This document shows, in pieces, positions 25,013 to 35,449 of a stretch of DNA of 64,000 nt. Origin of the DNA: Desulfatirhabdium butyrativorans DSM 18734 (GTDB lineage: Bacteria; Desulfobacterota; Desulfobacteria; Desulfobacterales; Desulfatirhabdiaceae); NCBI RefSeq assembly GCF_000429925.1, contig NZ_KE386985.1:121225-185224 (forward strand). Reading direction: 5' to 3'. Under the pieces are notes generated by a model that saw only the letters and a list, made by a program, of their open reading frames with translations, was not told where the DNA came from and searched no databases. Position numbers and translations under genes: made by a program. Position 1 is the first letter of the stretch; every line of letters begins with the position of its first letter.

Positions 25013-25303
25013 TGGGCAGTGGGGAGTCGGCAGTGGGCAGTGGGCAGTGTGGCCCGTCACCCCGGTTTCAGCCGGAATGACGACCGGATTTTCATCCATG
25101 TGGGCGGCGGCTACCGCCATGAACATTTCCTGCGAAAGTCGAATATCAGAAGTCAGAAGTCAGCGGATGGTTCCCATTTTTTGTACTTGCTCCTGCAACT
25201 TTCATTTATCGGGATGAAACCCTGGTTGCATGGGCGATTATCGCGACAATACGCCTCCCCGTGACATTGGGGACAATCGTTGTCGTTGTCGTAATCGTAA
25301 TCG
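25012..25303. repeat. Mosaic repeat block: GTGGGCA heptamers, hairpin pieces, GACAAC hexamers
   Basis: GTGGGCA/GTCGGCA heptamers run from 25012 to about 25053. Then come GTCACCCCGGTTTCAGCC (REP-like), ACCGCCATGAACATTTCCTGCG, GAAGTCAGAAGTCAG (two or three heptamers) and, at 25275-25303, inverted GACAAC/GATTAC hexamers. This fills most of the 357-base gap after mobA. No gene is visible. Confidence 0.8.
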
Positions 25304-25369
25304 AAACCCCCTTGCCCCTTCACCCGGTCGAAAGCCTGTCGCTGGCAGCGTCTCGATCAACGGAAGCCG

Positions 25370-26743
25370 TCAGGACGGCGTTTCTCCTCCGGCCAGCACC
25401 ACGCGGTTTCGGCCCGTTTTCTTCGCTTCGTACAGGGCATCGTCCGCCTGTTTCAGGAGCGTCTCACCCGGAATCGGCTCTGTTGTCTCCGGATCGTTTC
25501 CTGCGATGCCGAAGCTGGCCGTGATGCGGATTTCCCGATCCTGATCCATGATGGGAGAGGCCTCGATCGACTGGCGCAGCCGCTCGGCGGCCTGTTGGGC
25601 AGCCGCCTTGTCCGTTTCCGGCATCACCACCATGAATTCCTCACCGCCGTAGCGGGCGATCCAGTCCCCGGTTTTTCGAAGAGCGCCCTGCATGACGGTG
25701 ACGAAATGCTGCAGCACACGATCTCCGGCCTGATGGCCGTAAGTGTCGTTGACGAGCTTGAAATGATCGATGTCGCACATGACGACGGCAAGCGGCCTCT
25801 TGTATCGAATTGACCTGCCGTATTCGATATCGAATTGCTTGTTGAAATATCCCCGGTTGAAACATCCTGTCAGCGGATCGGTGATGGAAAGCTGCTCGAT
25901 TCTGGCCTTGGCCGCTTCCAGCAGCCGGATGGTCTCCCGCAGCTCCTTGTTGATCCGGTTTCGTTCGATGTGGACCCCGAGCCTTGCCAGAAGCTCTTCC
26001 TTGGCAAAGGGCTTCACGAGATAATCCGATGCACCCACCCGGAACACCTCGAGTACCTCGCTCAGATCGGATACCGCCGTCAGCACGATGATCGGCATAT
26101 CGATCTGTTTCAATTCCTTCCGGACGAGTCTGCACAGATGGATGCCGTCCATTTTGGGCATGACCAGATCGGTGATCAGGATATCGATCTCGTTTTTCGG
26201 ATCGCTCAGGAGGCGATAGGCCTCTTCCCCATCCTCTGTTTCGAGCACCTGGATGCCTTCACGGCGCAGGCACATGGCGGTGATTTTCCGGGCAACGGTA
26301 TTATCGTCCGCAACCAGCGCGCGAATATTCTGTTCCACGATGGATCTGCCGAGGATTTTGTTGACAGCCGCCAGTATCTCCCCTTTTTTGAAGGGTTTGG
26401 CAATGAAATCGACGGCCCCAAGCTCGAAGCCTTTTTTCCGGTCTTCGAGCGTATCGTTTCCGGTGATGAAGATGATGGGTATCCGGCGGTCTTCGCTTTT
26501 GGAAAGAAATTTCGCATATTGACTTTCCCGAAGCTTTTTGCATGTTTCGAATCCATTGAGCTTGGGCATTTCGATATCCATGGTGATCAAATCGGGAGAA
26601 CTCTTGGATGCCACCTGAATGATGGCTTCCAGCCCGTTTTTTGCCTCGATCACTTCGTAGCCGCTGCCCTCGAGCTCGTCCCGAATCTGCATCCGAATCA
26701 ACTGGCTGTCATCGACAACCAGAATACGCTGTTTTTCACTCAT
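25370..26743 (-). CDS. REC-REC-GGDEF diguanylate cyclase (PleD-like architecture)
   Basis: This 457-residue protein has two receiver domains. REC1 (about 1-125) has ILVVDDSQ and LITMDIEMPKLNG; REC2 (about 145-265) has ALVADDNT and ILITDLVMPKMDG, each with its switch Lys. The GGDEF domain shows TDPLTGCFNRGYF and YGGEEFMVVMPETD, so it should make c-di-GMP. The inhibitory RxxD site is altered: the residues before GGEEF read KTGD, with Lys where Arg is normal. It is last in the chemosensory cluster, overlapping the cheR stop by 4 bases, and takes the place of WspR as output protein. Confidence 0.93.
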   Translation of the reverse strand: MSEKQRILVVDDSQLIRMQIRDELEGSGYEVIEAKNGLEAIIQVASKSSPDLITMDIEMPKLNGFETCKKLRESQYAKFLSKSEDRRIPIIFITGNDTLEDRKKGFELGAVDFIAKPFKKGEILAAVNKILGRSIVEQNIRALVADDNTVARKITAMCLRREGIQVLETEDGEEAYRLLSDPKNEIDILITDLVMPKMDGIHLCRLVRKELKQIDMPIIVLTAVSDLSEVLEVFRVGASDYLVKPFAKEELLARLGVHIERNRINKELRETIRLLEAAKARIEQLSITDPLTGCFNRGYFNKQFDIEYGRSIRYKRPLAVVMCDIDHFKLVNDTYGHQAGDRVLQHFVTVMQGALRKTGDWIARYGGEEFMVVMPETDKAAAQQAAERLRQSIEASPIMDQDREIRITASFGIAGNDPETTEPIPGETLLKQADDALYEAKKTGRNRVVLAGGETPS

Positions 26744-27579
26744 GGAAGTTCCCGCGTTCGTTGATAGAAAAGTGTTCTCAGATGTCTTTTGGGTTTGAAT
26801 AACGGCTGCGGCTCGAACAGGGATTCTGCGGAGCCCAGCACGAGAAATCCATCCGTCATCATCACCCGTGCGATCCGTTGATATAAAGCCGTTTTGACAT
26901 CCGGGCTGAAATAGATCGAAACGTTCCTGCAGAACACGACATCGAACCGGCCGATGCCTGCAAAGGATTCGAGCAGATTCAGCCTTTTGAATGTCGCCCT
27001 GGATCTCAGCTCGTCCCGGATTTTCCACCCTGCGGCCACCCGCTGGAAACAGGTTTCGATCTGGCTTTGATTCAGTCCTTTTTGGACTTCGGCATCCGAA
27101 TAGATACCGGCGCTGGCCTTGCTGATGTTCGTTGCGGAAATATCCGTTCCCAGGACGGAAAATTCGATGCCTGTATGGTGCAGCATTTCATGGCAGGCCA
27201 TGGCGATGCTGTATACTTCCTGTCCGGTAGAACATCCGGCGCTCCAGAAACGAATGTTGGGAGATGTCTCACCGCGGCCTCGTTTATTGTCCACAACATC
27301 GGGTATGATGCGGTAGCGAAGCGCATCGAAAACCTGGGGATCCCGAAAAAAGGCGGTTTCCGGGGTTGTGATGAGATCGACGATTTTCCGATCGATTTCA
27401 TGCGTGCTATCCTGAACGGCGCGCTGATAGAGCTCCGCCATACCTTTGCAGCCCAGCGATTCAACCAGGGGCGAGAGGCGGTTTTCGATCAGATATGTCT
27501 TGGAATCATCGAGTACCAGGCCGCAGAGCTTCTCGATATATCCCGACAGAATGCGGAAGGTTATCCGATCGATATCCAT
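26740..27579 (-). CDS. cheR: Chemoreceptor glutamate methyltransferase CheR
   Basis: CheR methylates receptor glutamates using S-adenosylmethionine. An N-terminal helical domain (residues 1-75) precedes the methyltransferase fold with FWSAGCSTGQEVYSIAM (SAM loop), VLGTDIS, and FDVVFCRNVSIYFSPD. The ATG at 27579 is chosen for its AAGGGAG site; an upstream ATG at 27612 would overlap cheB. The length, 279 residues, is normal, without the TPR extension of some WspC-like CheRs. Confidence 0.93.
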   Translation of the reverse strand: MDIDRITFRILSGYIEKLCGLVLDDSKTYLIENRLSPLVESLGCKGMAELYQRAVQDSTHEIDRKIVDLITTPETAFFRDPQVFDALRYRIIPDVVDNKRGRGETSPNIRFWSAGCSTGQEVYSIAMACHEMLHHTGIEFSVLGTDISATNISKASAGIYSDAEVQKGLNQSQIETCFQRVAAGWKIRDELRSRATFKRLNLLESFAGIGRFDVVFCRNVSIYFSPDVKTALYQRIARVMMTDGFLVLGSAESLFEPQPLFKPKRHLRTLFYQRTRELP

Positions 27580-27604
27580 TGGGCTCCCTTCCCGATGAGG
27601 GCGG

Positions 27605-28672
27605 TCAGACAACGGTTTTCAGAATTTCTGCGGCAAGTGTTTCGATCGGCGCGACGACATCGACGATTCCCGATTCAATCGCCTTTTTCGGCATCCCGAA
27701 CACGGCGCAACTGGCTTCATCCTGCGCAACGACCGTTGCACCCAACTGCTTCAACCGTTTGAGTCCTTCCACCCCATCGGCGCCCATTCCGGTCATGATG
27801 ACCCCCGTCACCTGCCCGCCGAAATGTTCGGCCAGGGATCGAAAGAGGTAATCGGCCGAGGGCTTGCAGTTGTTTTCGGGCGGATCGTCTGTGACCCGGA
27901 TGACCAAACCCTTGCCGGCATGCGGCGATGGTTCGATGCGCATGTGTTTGCCTCCCTGCGCAATGTAGACATTGCCGGAAAGAAGTGGCTCGGCGTCCTC
28001 GGCTTCCTTGACATGAAGCGGGCTGACACTGTCGAGTCTTTCGGCCATGACGGATGTGAACAGTGCGGGCATGTGCTGGACGATCAGGACAGGAACATGC
28101 AGGGTCTGTGGAAATTTCGGGACGATCTGCAGCAGCGCCTGGGGGCCTCCTGTCGAAACGCCGATGCCGATCACCCGGGATTTGATGCCATTCTGAAAAA
28201 CCGCAGGCGGCCGCGGCTTCAGCGGCGAAAATCGTCTTTCTGTATTGATCCGGATCCGCTGGATTCGCCGGACCGCATCCAGAATATCGCTCAGATGGGC
28301 ATGAAGCAAGCGCCGGTTATCCTCGAGCGTTCCGGAAGAGGGTTTGGTAATGAAATCGAATGCGCCTTTTTGCAGCGCCTCCACCGTGATTTGCGCCCCA
28401 TCGATGGTGTGCGCGCTGTACATGATCGGTACGACGGGCATCCGATTTCTGCCGAGCGCATCGAGAACGGCCATGCCATCCATTTCGGGCATGTCGATGT
28501 CGAGAACGATCATGTCCGGCTTGTACTTCGCAATGGCCGCCATGGCTTTTATACCGTTTTCGGCCACACCGACGACCTCGACGTCTTCGAGTTCGGATAC
28601 GACATCCAGCACGATTCGACGGTACATTGCGCTGTCGTCGACGATCAGAATCCGGATGGGATTATCGCTCAT
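27605..28672 (-). CDS. cheB: Chemotaxis methylesterase/glutamine deamidase CheB
   Basis: The N-terminal REC domain has ILIVDDSAMYRRI and IVLDIDMPEMDG (phospho-Asp). The C-terminal esterase has the Ser of GIGVSTGGPQAL, the His of IVQHMPALFTSVMAERL and the Asp of VIMTGMGADGVEG, a complete triad. CheB removes methyl groups from receptors under control of CheA. 355 residues. The start ATG at 28672 begins MSDNPIRILIVDDS. A mosaic repeat separates it from cheW upstream. Confidence 0.95.
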   Translation of the reverse strand: MSDNPIRILIVDDSAMYRRIVLDVVSELEDVEVVGVAENGIKAMAAIAKYKPDMIVLDIDMPEMDGMAVLDALGRNRMPVVPIMYSAHTIDGAQITVEALQKGAFDFITKPSSGTLEDNRRLLHAHLSDILDAVRRIQRIRINTERRFSPLKPRPPAVFQNGIKSRVIGIGVSTGGPQALLQIVPKFPQTLHVPVLIVQHMPALFTSVMAERLDSVSPLHVKEAEDAEPLLSGNVYIAQGGKHMRIEPSPHAGKGLVIRVTDDPPENNCKPSADYLFRSLAEHFGGQVTGVIMTGMGADGVEGLKRLKQLGATVVAQDEASCAVFGMPKKAIESGIVDVVAPIETLAAEILKTVV

Positions 28673-28706
28673 TGGCGGTTTTGCGCTCCATGATAGTGTG
28701 AAAACA

Positions 28707-28870
28707 GTGGGCAGTCGGCAGTGGGCAGTGTGGCCCGTTAGCCCGGCGAAAGCCGGGGCCCAGAACAATTCGAAGGCCCGCTATGATGGTATTGGATTCC
28801 TCCCGCCACTGGCGGGATTTCTCCGGAATGAGGATTTGATTTTCATCCCCTGTGGCGGTAAACGTTGCCA
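28707..28870. repeat. Mosaic repeat block with GTGGGCA heptamers and REP-like hairpin
   Basis: GTGGGCA, GTCGGCA, GTGGGCA and GTGTGGC run 28707-28734, followed by AGCCCGGCGAAAGCCGGGGC, a stem with a GAAA loop. The tail TTTTCATCCCCTGTGGCGGT matches the blocks at 3788 and 25012. It interrupts the che cluster between cheW and cheB. Confidence 0.75.
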
Positions 28871-28945
28871 TGGACGCGGATGGAACTGCCAACAGCCGAT
28901 TGGTCTCAAAGAAGCCGCATTCAATCGGTAGATCGTCGTTCTTCA

Positions 28946-29443
28946 TCAACCAACGTGAATGTTTTCATTGGCTTGGCGTCGCCGACCCGGATCGAGTGAG
29001 GCTTCCAGAAGCCGGTCCATATCGAAAATGCCAATCAGTTGTCCCTTGTCCTGAATCACTCCCCGGATGATGTCCACCCATTCATCGATCAGATTGGAAG
29101 GCGGTTCGAAAGCCTCCGACGGATCCCGTTCGATGACATCGCCGATTTGCCGCACCAGGAACCCCACGGGTTCGTTGGATTCCCGTATGATGAGCGTATG
29201 CCGATTCAGGTACCGCTCCAGTGTGGCCCCCATCAGGAGAGATTCGAGATCGATCAGTGTGACGATTTGCCCCCTCAGGTTCATGATCCCGGCAACGTAG
29301 TCCGGCATCAGGCAAACCGGGGTGATATCCGTCGTGCGGATGATTTCCTGAATGCGGTCCATGCAGATGCCGAAATAGTGATCGCCGATACACACGGTGA
29401 CGATTTCGATCCGTTTCGAACAGGAGGCGGATGCGGCGCTCAT
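28946..29443 (-). CDS. cheW: Chemotaxis coupling protein CheW
   Basis: This 165-residue SH3-like scaffold links receptors to Che[45 protein letters not shown] and [13 protein letters not shown] are the standard CheW strands. Its ATG overlaps the MCP stop by 4 bases (29440-29443), which implies coupled translation with the receptor. Confidence 0.93.
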   Translation of the reverse strand: MSAASASCSKRIEIVTVCIGDHYFGICMDRIQEIIRTTDITPVCLMPDYVAGIMNLRGQIVTLIDLESLLMGATLERYLNRHTLIIRESNEPVGFLVRQIGDVIERDPSEAFEPPSNLIDEWVDIIRGVIQDKGQLIGIFDMDRLLEASLDPGRRRQANENIHVG

Positions 29444-31521
29444 TTGGTGAAATCCTCGATGATTTTCTGCAGATTGTGCGCCAGTTCCTTGAGCTCGTCC
29501 GCCCGGGTGGACACGATGCCGCTGTTGTCTGAAATGGCTTCCGTGGCCTCATTGACTTCAACGATGTCTTCCGCGATGTTCCTGGCCATCGAAGAGCTTT
29601 CGGCAACGTTGCGGGTGACATCCTGAATGCCGTGTGCAGCCTGGGAAACGTTTCCGGCTATGTCGTTGGTGGTGATGGACTGCTCTTCCACAGCCGTGGC
29701 AATGGATGTGACGATTTCGTTGATATCGGAGATGACGGTGGAAATGCGCTGAATCTGTTCCACCGTACCCCGGGTAGAGGACTGGATGCTTTCGATCTTC
29801 ACCTTGATTTCGTCGGTGGCAACGGCGGTCTGCTTGGCCAGTTCCTTGATTTCGTTGGCGACAACCGCAAAACCCCTTCCGGCGTCTCCCGCCCGGGCGG
29901 CTTCGATGGCTGCATTCAGGGCAAGGAGGTTCGTCTGATCGGAGATATCGGCGATGGTCTCGGTAACCTTGCCGATTTCCGTGGCTGAGATACCCAGCTC
30001 ATCGACGGTCTTGGATGCGGCGCCGGCATCGGTGACCGCCCGGCTGGTGATGTGCCGGGCTTTTTCGGCATTTCGGGCGATTTCGTTGATTGTCGCAGTC
30101 ATCTCTTCTGCGGCCACGGCAACCATGTTGACATTGGTGGATACCTGCTCGCCTGCAGCAGCCACCGATGTCATGTTGTTGCTCATCTGCGCTGCGCTTG
30201 ATGCCACATTGGATGTCCGGGCGGATGTCGTTTCCGCATTCGATGACAGTTTACTGGAAATATCCGACAGCTCGGTAGAAGCTGAAAACAGCTTCTGGAT
30301 ATCCGTGGATAATTGCCCCATCATCTTCTGAATGCCGCCGACCATCTGATTGAGTGCCTGGGCAACCATGCCGATTTCATCCGATCTCTGGACGGGAAGG
30401 GTTCCCGAAAAATCACCCTGAGCCACTTTCTGAGCGAATTTGGCGCTCTTGTGCAAGGGCTTGGTGATTGATTGGGCGATGAAAAAGGCGCTCAGCAGCA
30501 CACCCAGGATACCGAAGGCGGCAATGAGGGTCATGGCCCAGTCGAGCGTATTGAGCACCCCGAAGGCTTCATCCGTGTGCATATCGGCCAGGATCGCCCA
30601 GTTCAGTCCATCGATTTTGAGCGGCGCAAAAGCGCTGATGACATGGTGCCCATCGGGGTCTTTCGTTTCGATGACGCCGGATTTTCCTTCGAGCGCCATG
30701 CGGACAGGCTGGGTATCGATCTTGCCGGTATCGGGATTGGAAAAAGAGGCTTTCAGGGAATACCTGCCGGGGTTGGATCGGGAATCGGAGCGCATCAGCA
30801 AATCACTCCCGACAAGATAGGTTTCGCCGCTTTTTCCCAAACCCGCCTGCTGGTTCATGATGGTATTGATCTGGTCCACCGAAAGCTGGAAGGCCAGCAC
30901 GCCTTCCAGAACGCCATTGTCGCCGATCACGGGGTATCCGACGAAGGCGACGGGCCGGTTGCCGAATGGCGGATAGGGCGAAAAATCCTCTACTGCCGGA
31001 TTTCCGGTTGACGTCACCTTTTTCCAGAGTCGTGCAAGGCCGCTGTTTTTGAGCGGTCCGCTCGACAGGTTTGTGCCTTCATCCGGCTGATGATTGCAGG
31101 TAAACATGACATGCCCGTGATCCGCGCAGATTACCGCGATGTCGGGATAACCGCTTTCCTTCCAGAAATTGATGATGGGAACGGCGTAACTGCCGATGAT
31201 TTCCTGATACATCGCGTTGTTCAGATTGAAGTTTCCGTCCGAGATCATGGCGGCTTGATGATAGGCGAGCAACTTGGACACGAGTTCCTTGACATCGTGG
31301 CCTGCGCTGAAGATTCTCATGGTCGTCAATGTCCGGTGAAAATATTCCTGAATTTCCGCCTTTTTCACATCCCTGACCACGACCAGATGTTCATTTACCT
31401 GACTTTTCAGTGAACGGCTGGTGATGACTTTCGAGATGAGCCCCATTGCGAAAAACGGAATAAGGCCGACGATTGTCAGAATGGTAAAGAGTTTGGTGCG
31501 CATTTTCATTCGTGAAAACAT
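29440..31521 (-). CDS. Methyl-accepting chemotaxis protein with periplasmic Cache-type sensor
   Basis: This 693-residue receptor has TM1 ([19 protein letters not shown]), a long periplasmic region (about 40-330) of dCache type ([41 protein letters not shown]), TM2 ([19 protein letters not shown]), a HAMP domain and a signalling domain with the hairpin tip [20 protein letters not shown]. No C-terminal CheR-tethering pentapeptide is present. The ligand is unknown. The start at 31521 has GAGGAG 6 bases before it. It begins the cheW-cheB-cheR-GGDEF series; cheA lies upstream beyond 600 bases of repeats. Confidence 0.93.
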   Translation of the reverse strand: MFSRMKMRTKLFTILTIVGLIPFFAMGLISKVITSRSLKSQVNEHLVVVRDVKKAEIQEYFHRTLTTMRIFSAGHDVKELVSKLLAYHQAAMISDGNFNLNNAMYQEIIGSYAVPIINFWKESGYPDIAVICADHGHVMFTCNHQPDEGTNLSSGPLKNSGLARLWKKVTSTGNPAVEDFSPYPPFGNRPVAFVGYPVIGDNGVLEGVLAFQLSVDQINTIMNQQAGLGKSGETYLVGSDLLMRSDSRSNPGRYSLKASFSNPDTGKIDTQPVRMALEGKSGVIETKDPDGHHVISAFAPLKIDGLNWAILADMHTDEAFGVLNTLDWAMTLIAAFGILGVLLSAFFIAQSITKPLHKSAKFAQKVAQGDFSGTLPVQRSDEIGMVAQALNQMVGGIQKMMGQLSTDIQKLFSASTELSDISSKLSSNAETTSARTSNVASSAAQMSNNMTSVAAAGEQVSTNVNMVAVAAEEMTATINEIARNAEKARHITSRAVTDAGAASKTVDELGISATEIGKVTETIADISDQTNLLALNAAIEAARAGDAGRGFAVVANEIKELAKQTAVATDEIKVKIESIQSSTRGTVEQIQRISTVISDINEIVTSIATAVEEQSITTNDIAGNVSQAAHGIQDVTRNVAESSSMARNIAEDIVEVNEATEAISDNSGIVSTRADELKELAHNLQKIIEDFTK

Positions 31522-31544
31522 CAACGTCTCCTCAATCATAGTCA

Positions 31545-32118
<574 letters not shown>

Positions 32119-32145
32119 TCGATGGGCCGGAATTCCTGTCCTCGT

Positions 32146-35100
32146 TCATTTCCCCGGCTGCAGGAGGGTTTGCAGCGACTGCAGCAGGCTTTCCTTGTCC
32201 AGTTTGATCTGATAGTCGGTTACACCCGCATCGAAGGCCTTTTGCCGATCCGCATCGTCTGCAAGTGTCGTCAACGCCGCAATCGGAAGGTTCGCCCAGC
32301 GCCTGTCTCGGCGAATCGTGCGCACCAGTTCATAACCGTTCATCCGGGGCATCTCGATGTCCGTCACGACCACCGATATTTCATCCCCATGTTCCTGAAG
32401 GCTTTCCCATCCCTGCTGGCCGTCTGCTGCGGTCAGAATGCGATATCCCGCAGACTGGAGAATGGAGGCGACATGGCTTCTGAAAAAATCGGAGTCTTCC
32501 ACCAGCAGCACCGTTTTGTTCTGATCATCGCCTTTCCGGGCGTGCTCCGGGTTGCCGATCCATTCCGGATGTCTGGCATGGACCAGATCGACCAGGTCGA
32601 GCAGCCGGATCGTCACCTCTCCCACCCGGATCGAGCCGATGACGCCTTCGGATCGATACAGGACGCCATCGATGGGTTCGCTGGTGAGCATCGTATCGAC
32701 GGGACCTTTTCCGAGAAGTCCCAGAATCCGGCCGCCGACACGGAAAATGATGACGATATTGGTTTCATCCGGGTTTCTGGAGCCAATGGCGGGACCTTCC
32801 TCCGCTTCGATGATTCGAAGATCCTGGCCGATATGGTTGATGGTTGCAATGTCTCCGATATGGCGAATGTCCCGGTTCCGGCATCGGATGATCCGAACCA
32901 CCGAGCTGATGGGAACGGCCAGATGATCGCCCGGGGCGTTTCGAAACACGACAAGATGCAGCATGTCGCGGGAAGATGCGTTAGCCGCAGGGGTGAGGGG
33001 TCTCGCGATTTCCAGTGCCCGTGACGTGCCGCTTACCGAATGGACTTTACCCAGGATCGGGATTTGGTTGACATCGAGAATCAGGGCGATGGAGCCATCG
33101 CCGAGGATGGTGGCCCCGGAAAAGACCCTGCAATTCCGGAAATGCTTTCCGAGCGGTTTGACAACGATTTCCTCGAAATCGTGAAAGGAATCCACGATCA
33201 ACCCATAATCGACGGTGCCGCTGTTGATCACCAGGACGTTGATTGCACTGGTGCTGTGGTATCTGCGATCGGAACACCTGCGGCTGTTTCCCGGGGATTC
33301 GGTTTCAGGACCGCCTTCCGTCCACGCCGGCATGCAGGTGTCGTCATCGGCCGATCCGCCGGAAAACAACGTTCCGAATCTCCTGGATCGCCGATCGGCA
33401 ATGGATTTCCTTCTGTCGGCCATCCGGTCCTTGGTGTCCGGATCAACGAATGTCCGCTGAATTTTCAGAACATCCGTCAGGCGGATCAGCGGCAGCAGCC
33501 TTCCCCGGAGCCGGAGCACTTCGGCGTTGCCGACGATCTCGATGCGGTCCTTGACGCGGTCCGCCTTGATGCGGATCAATTCCTCGATATGGACCTGGGG
33601 GATCGCAAAGCGCTGTCCTTCCACATGTACCAACTGGCAGGCGATGATGGCGAGCGTCAGGGGAAGCTTGATGCGGAATCGCGTTCCCGCTTGATGGCGC
33701 GAATCGATATCGATGGTGCCGCCGAGCTTTTCGATATTGGCCTTGACCACATCCATGCCGACGCCCCTGCCCGACCATTCCGTCACTGTTTGGGAAGTGG
33801 AAAAACCCGGAGAAAAAATCAGGCGGATTTTGTCTTCCGGCGACAGAAGCCGGACCTTTTCTTCCGCAACAAACCCTTTTGCGATGGCACTTCGGGCGAT
33901 ATTTTCCGGATCGATTCCGGCGCCGTCGTCCCGGACATCGATGATGACCTGTCCTCCCTGGCTGAAGGCCGAAAGATGGATATGGCCCGTCGCGGGTTTG
34001 CCGATGGAAAGGCGCTGAGCGGGAGGCTCGATACCATGATCGACCGCATTGCGCAGCATGTGGACCAATGGATCGTTGATGGCCTCGATCACGGTTCGGT
34101 CCAGTTCGACATCCGCCCCATCGAGTGTCAATTCCACTTCTTTGCCGAGATGAAGCGCAATATCCCGAATCACTCGCGGAAATCGATGAAAGAGGTCTCC
34201 GATGGGGCGCATGCGGGTTTTCATGATCACATGCTGCAAATCCGATGTGATCAGATCCACCCGTTTGGCAAGAGATTGCAGCCGTGAACTTTCGGTTTGG
34301 GAAACCGTCTTGAGCAGTTGGTTGCGGCTCAGGACAAGCTCTCCTGCCAGGTTGACCAGCGAATCGAGAACATCGAGATGCACGCGAATGCTCTGATGTT
34401 CGGCCGCCTGGATCGGCATATAGGCGATGGGCGGAACGGATTGATCCCTGCTGCGGGGAGGATCGACCGGTTGCGCTGTTTTCAGCGCTTCTTCTGCAGG
34501 ATCCGGCATGGAAGTGGGGGGGTGGGGTGTTCTATCCGCCTCGATTCTGGTCGGACGAGATGATCCAGGGGGCTCGGAAAGAGCCTCTTGCACCGCTGAA
34601 TCGTCTTCCGGGTCATCGGATGGAGATGTCTTTCCCATCGTTTCCTCGCCGATTTCCTCAACGGCGGATGGGAGTTCGGTTATCCGGTCTGCTTCGATGT
34701 CGAGCAGAAGAGCGAGATCCTGCTTGTCCAGAATGCAGGCAAACGAGACTTCGAAGGAAGCTGTTGGGCATGTCGTTGAATCGCCGGGAATGTTTTGGTT
34801 TGATGTTCCGCCGCAAGGCCGCTTTGAAAGGATCGTCCCGTAAGCGGAGATTTCATGCAAAAAATCCTCGAAGGATCTATCCTTCAGGGAAGGGTCCTTT
34901 TCCGGGCAAACGGCAAAGCGGTACACGTGGGATCCTTCCGGGAGATCGGGCGCGATGCCGCATTCCATGTTCGTGGTGGCTGGCGCGGTATTTTCATTTT
35001 CCGGAAGGTTCTCCCGTGAAGAAGCATCTGTTGAAGGGGTCCCCCCCAGGATATGGTTGAGGGCTGCAATCGGTTCGGAAACATCGATGGCATCGTGATC

Positions 35101-35424
35101 CGTGACGTTGAGCACCATGCGGCGCAGCAGATCGGTAGCCGATAGCAGAACGGAGACGATTTCACGATCCGGTTTCAGCGTTTTGGTGCGGAGTTTTCCC
35201 AGGACGGTTTCGATGGCATGGGCCAGATCCCGGATTTTGGACAGGCCGATGAATCCGGCTCCGCCCTTGATGGAATGGGCCCCTCGAAATACCTTGTTGA
35301 TTCGCTCCGGATCGATGTCTGCGCCCGCCTTTTCGATCGCGAGAAAATCGTCCTCGATGGTGGACAGATGGTCGAGCGCCTCATCGACAAATGCTTTCAA
35401 CAGTTCATCCTGCGTCAAACTCAT
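32146..35424 (-). CDS. cheA: Hybrid chemotaxis histidine kinase CheA with C-terminal receiver
   Basis: This 1092-residue kinase starts with an HPt domain (H50 in GAHSIKGGAGF). A variable acidic and Pro-rich linker follows (about 130-340), then the dimerisation helices and an ATPase domain: HMLRNAVDHGIEPP (N box), DDGAGIDPENIA (G1) and WSGRGVGMDVVK (G2). Two CheW-like domains follow; the first is interrupted by a charged insert rich in DRRKS/DRRSRR, the second includes LHLVVFRNAPGDHLAVP. The C-terminal REC (from about 970) has VVVTDIEMPRMNG. CheA-REC hybrids are typical of Wsp- and Frz-type systems. It is the first gene of the cluster; no separate CheY is present. Confidence 0.94.
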   Translation of the reverse strand: MSLTQDELLKAFVDEALDHLSTIEDDFLAIEKAGADIDPERINKVFRGAHSIKGGAGFIGLSKIRDLAHAIETVLGKLRTKTLKPDREIVSVLLSATDLLRRMVLNVTDHDAIDVSEPIAALNHILGGTPSTDASSRENLPENENTAPATTNMECGIAPDLPEGSHVYRFAVCPEKDPSLKDRSFEDFLHEISAYGTILSKRPCGGTSNQNIPGDSTTCPTASFEVSFACILDKQDLALLLDIEADRITELPSAVEEIGEETMGKTSPSDDPEDDSAVQEALSEPPGSSRPTRIEADRTPHPPTSMPDPAEEALKTAQPVDPPRSRDQSVPPIAYMPIQAAEHQSIRVHLDVLDSLVNLAGELVLSRNQLLKTVSQTESSRLQSLAKRVDLITSDLQHVIMKTRMRPIGDLFHRFPRVIRDIALHLGKEVELTLDGADVELDRTVIEAINDPLVHMLRNAVDHGIEPPAQRLSIGKPATGHIHLSAFSQGGQVIIDVRDDGAGIDPENIARSAIAKGFVAEEKVRLLSPEDKIRLIFSPGFSTSQTVTEWSGRGVGMDVVKANIEKLGGTIDIDSRHQAGTRFRIKLPLTLAIIACQLVHVEGQRFAIPQVHIEELIRIKADRVKDRIEIVGNAEVLRLRGRLLPLIRLTDVLKIQRTFVDPDTKDRMADRRKSIADRRSRRFGTLFSGGSADDDTCMPAWTEGGPETESPGNSRRCSDRRYHSTSAINVLVINSGTVDYGLIVDSFHDFEEIVVKPLGKHFRNCRVFSGATILGDGSIALILDVNQIPILGKVHSVSGTSRALEIARPLTPAANASSRDMLHLVVFRNAPGDHLAVPISSVVRIIRCRNRDIRHIGDIATINHIGQDLRIIEAEEGPAIGSRNPDETNIVIIFRVGGRILGLLGKGPVDTMLTSEPIDGVLYRSEGVIGSIRVGEVTIRLLDLVDLVHARHPEWIGNPEHARKGDDQNKTVLLVEDSDFFRSHVASILQSAGYRILTAADGQQGWESLQEHGDEISVVVTDIEMPRMNGYELVRTIRRDRRWANLPIAALTTLADDADRQKAFDAGVTDYQIKLDKESLLQSLQTLLQPGK

Positions 35425-35449
35425 GCGTTTATCCTTGTTGGCAGGCCGC

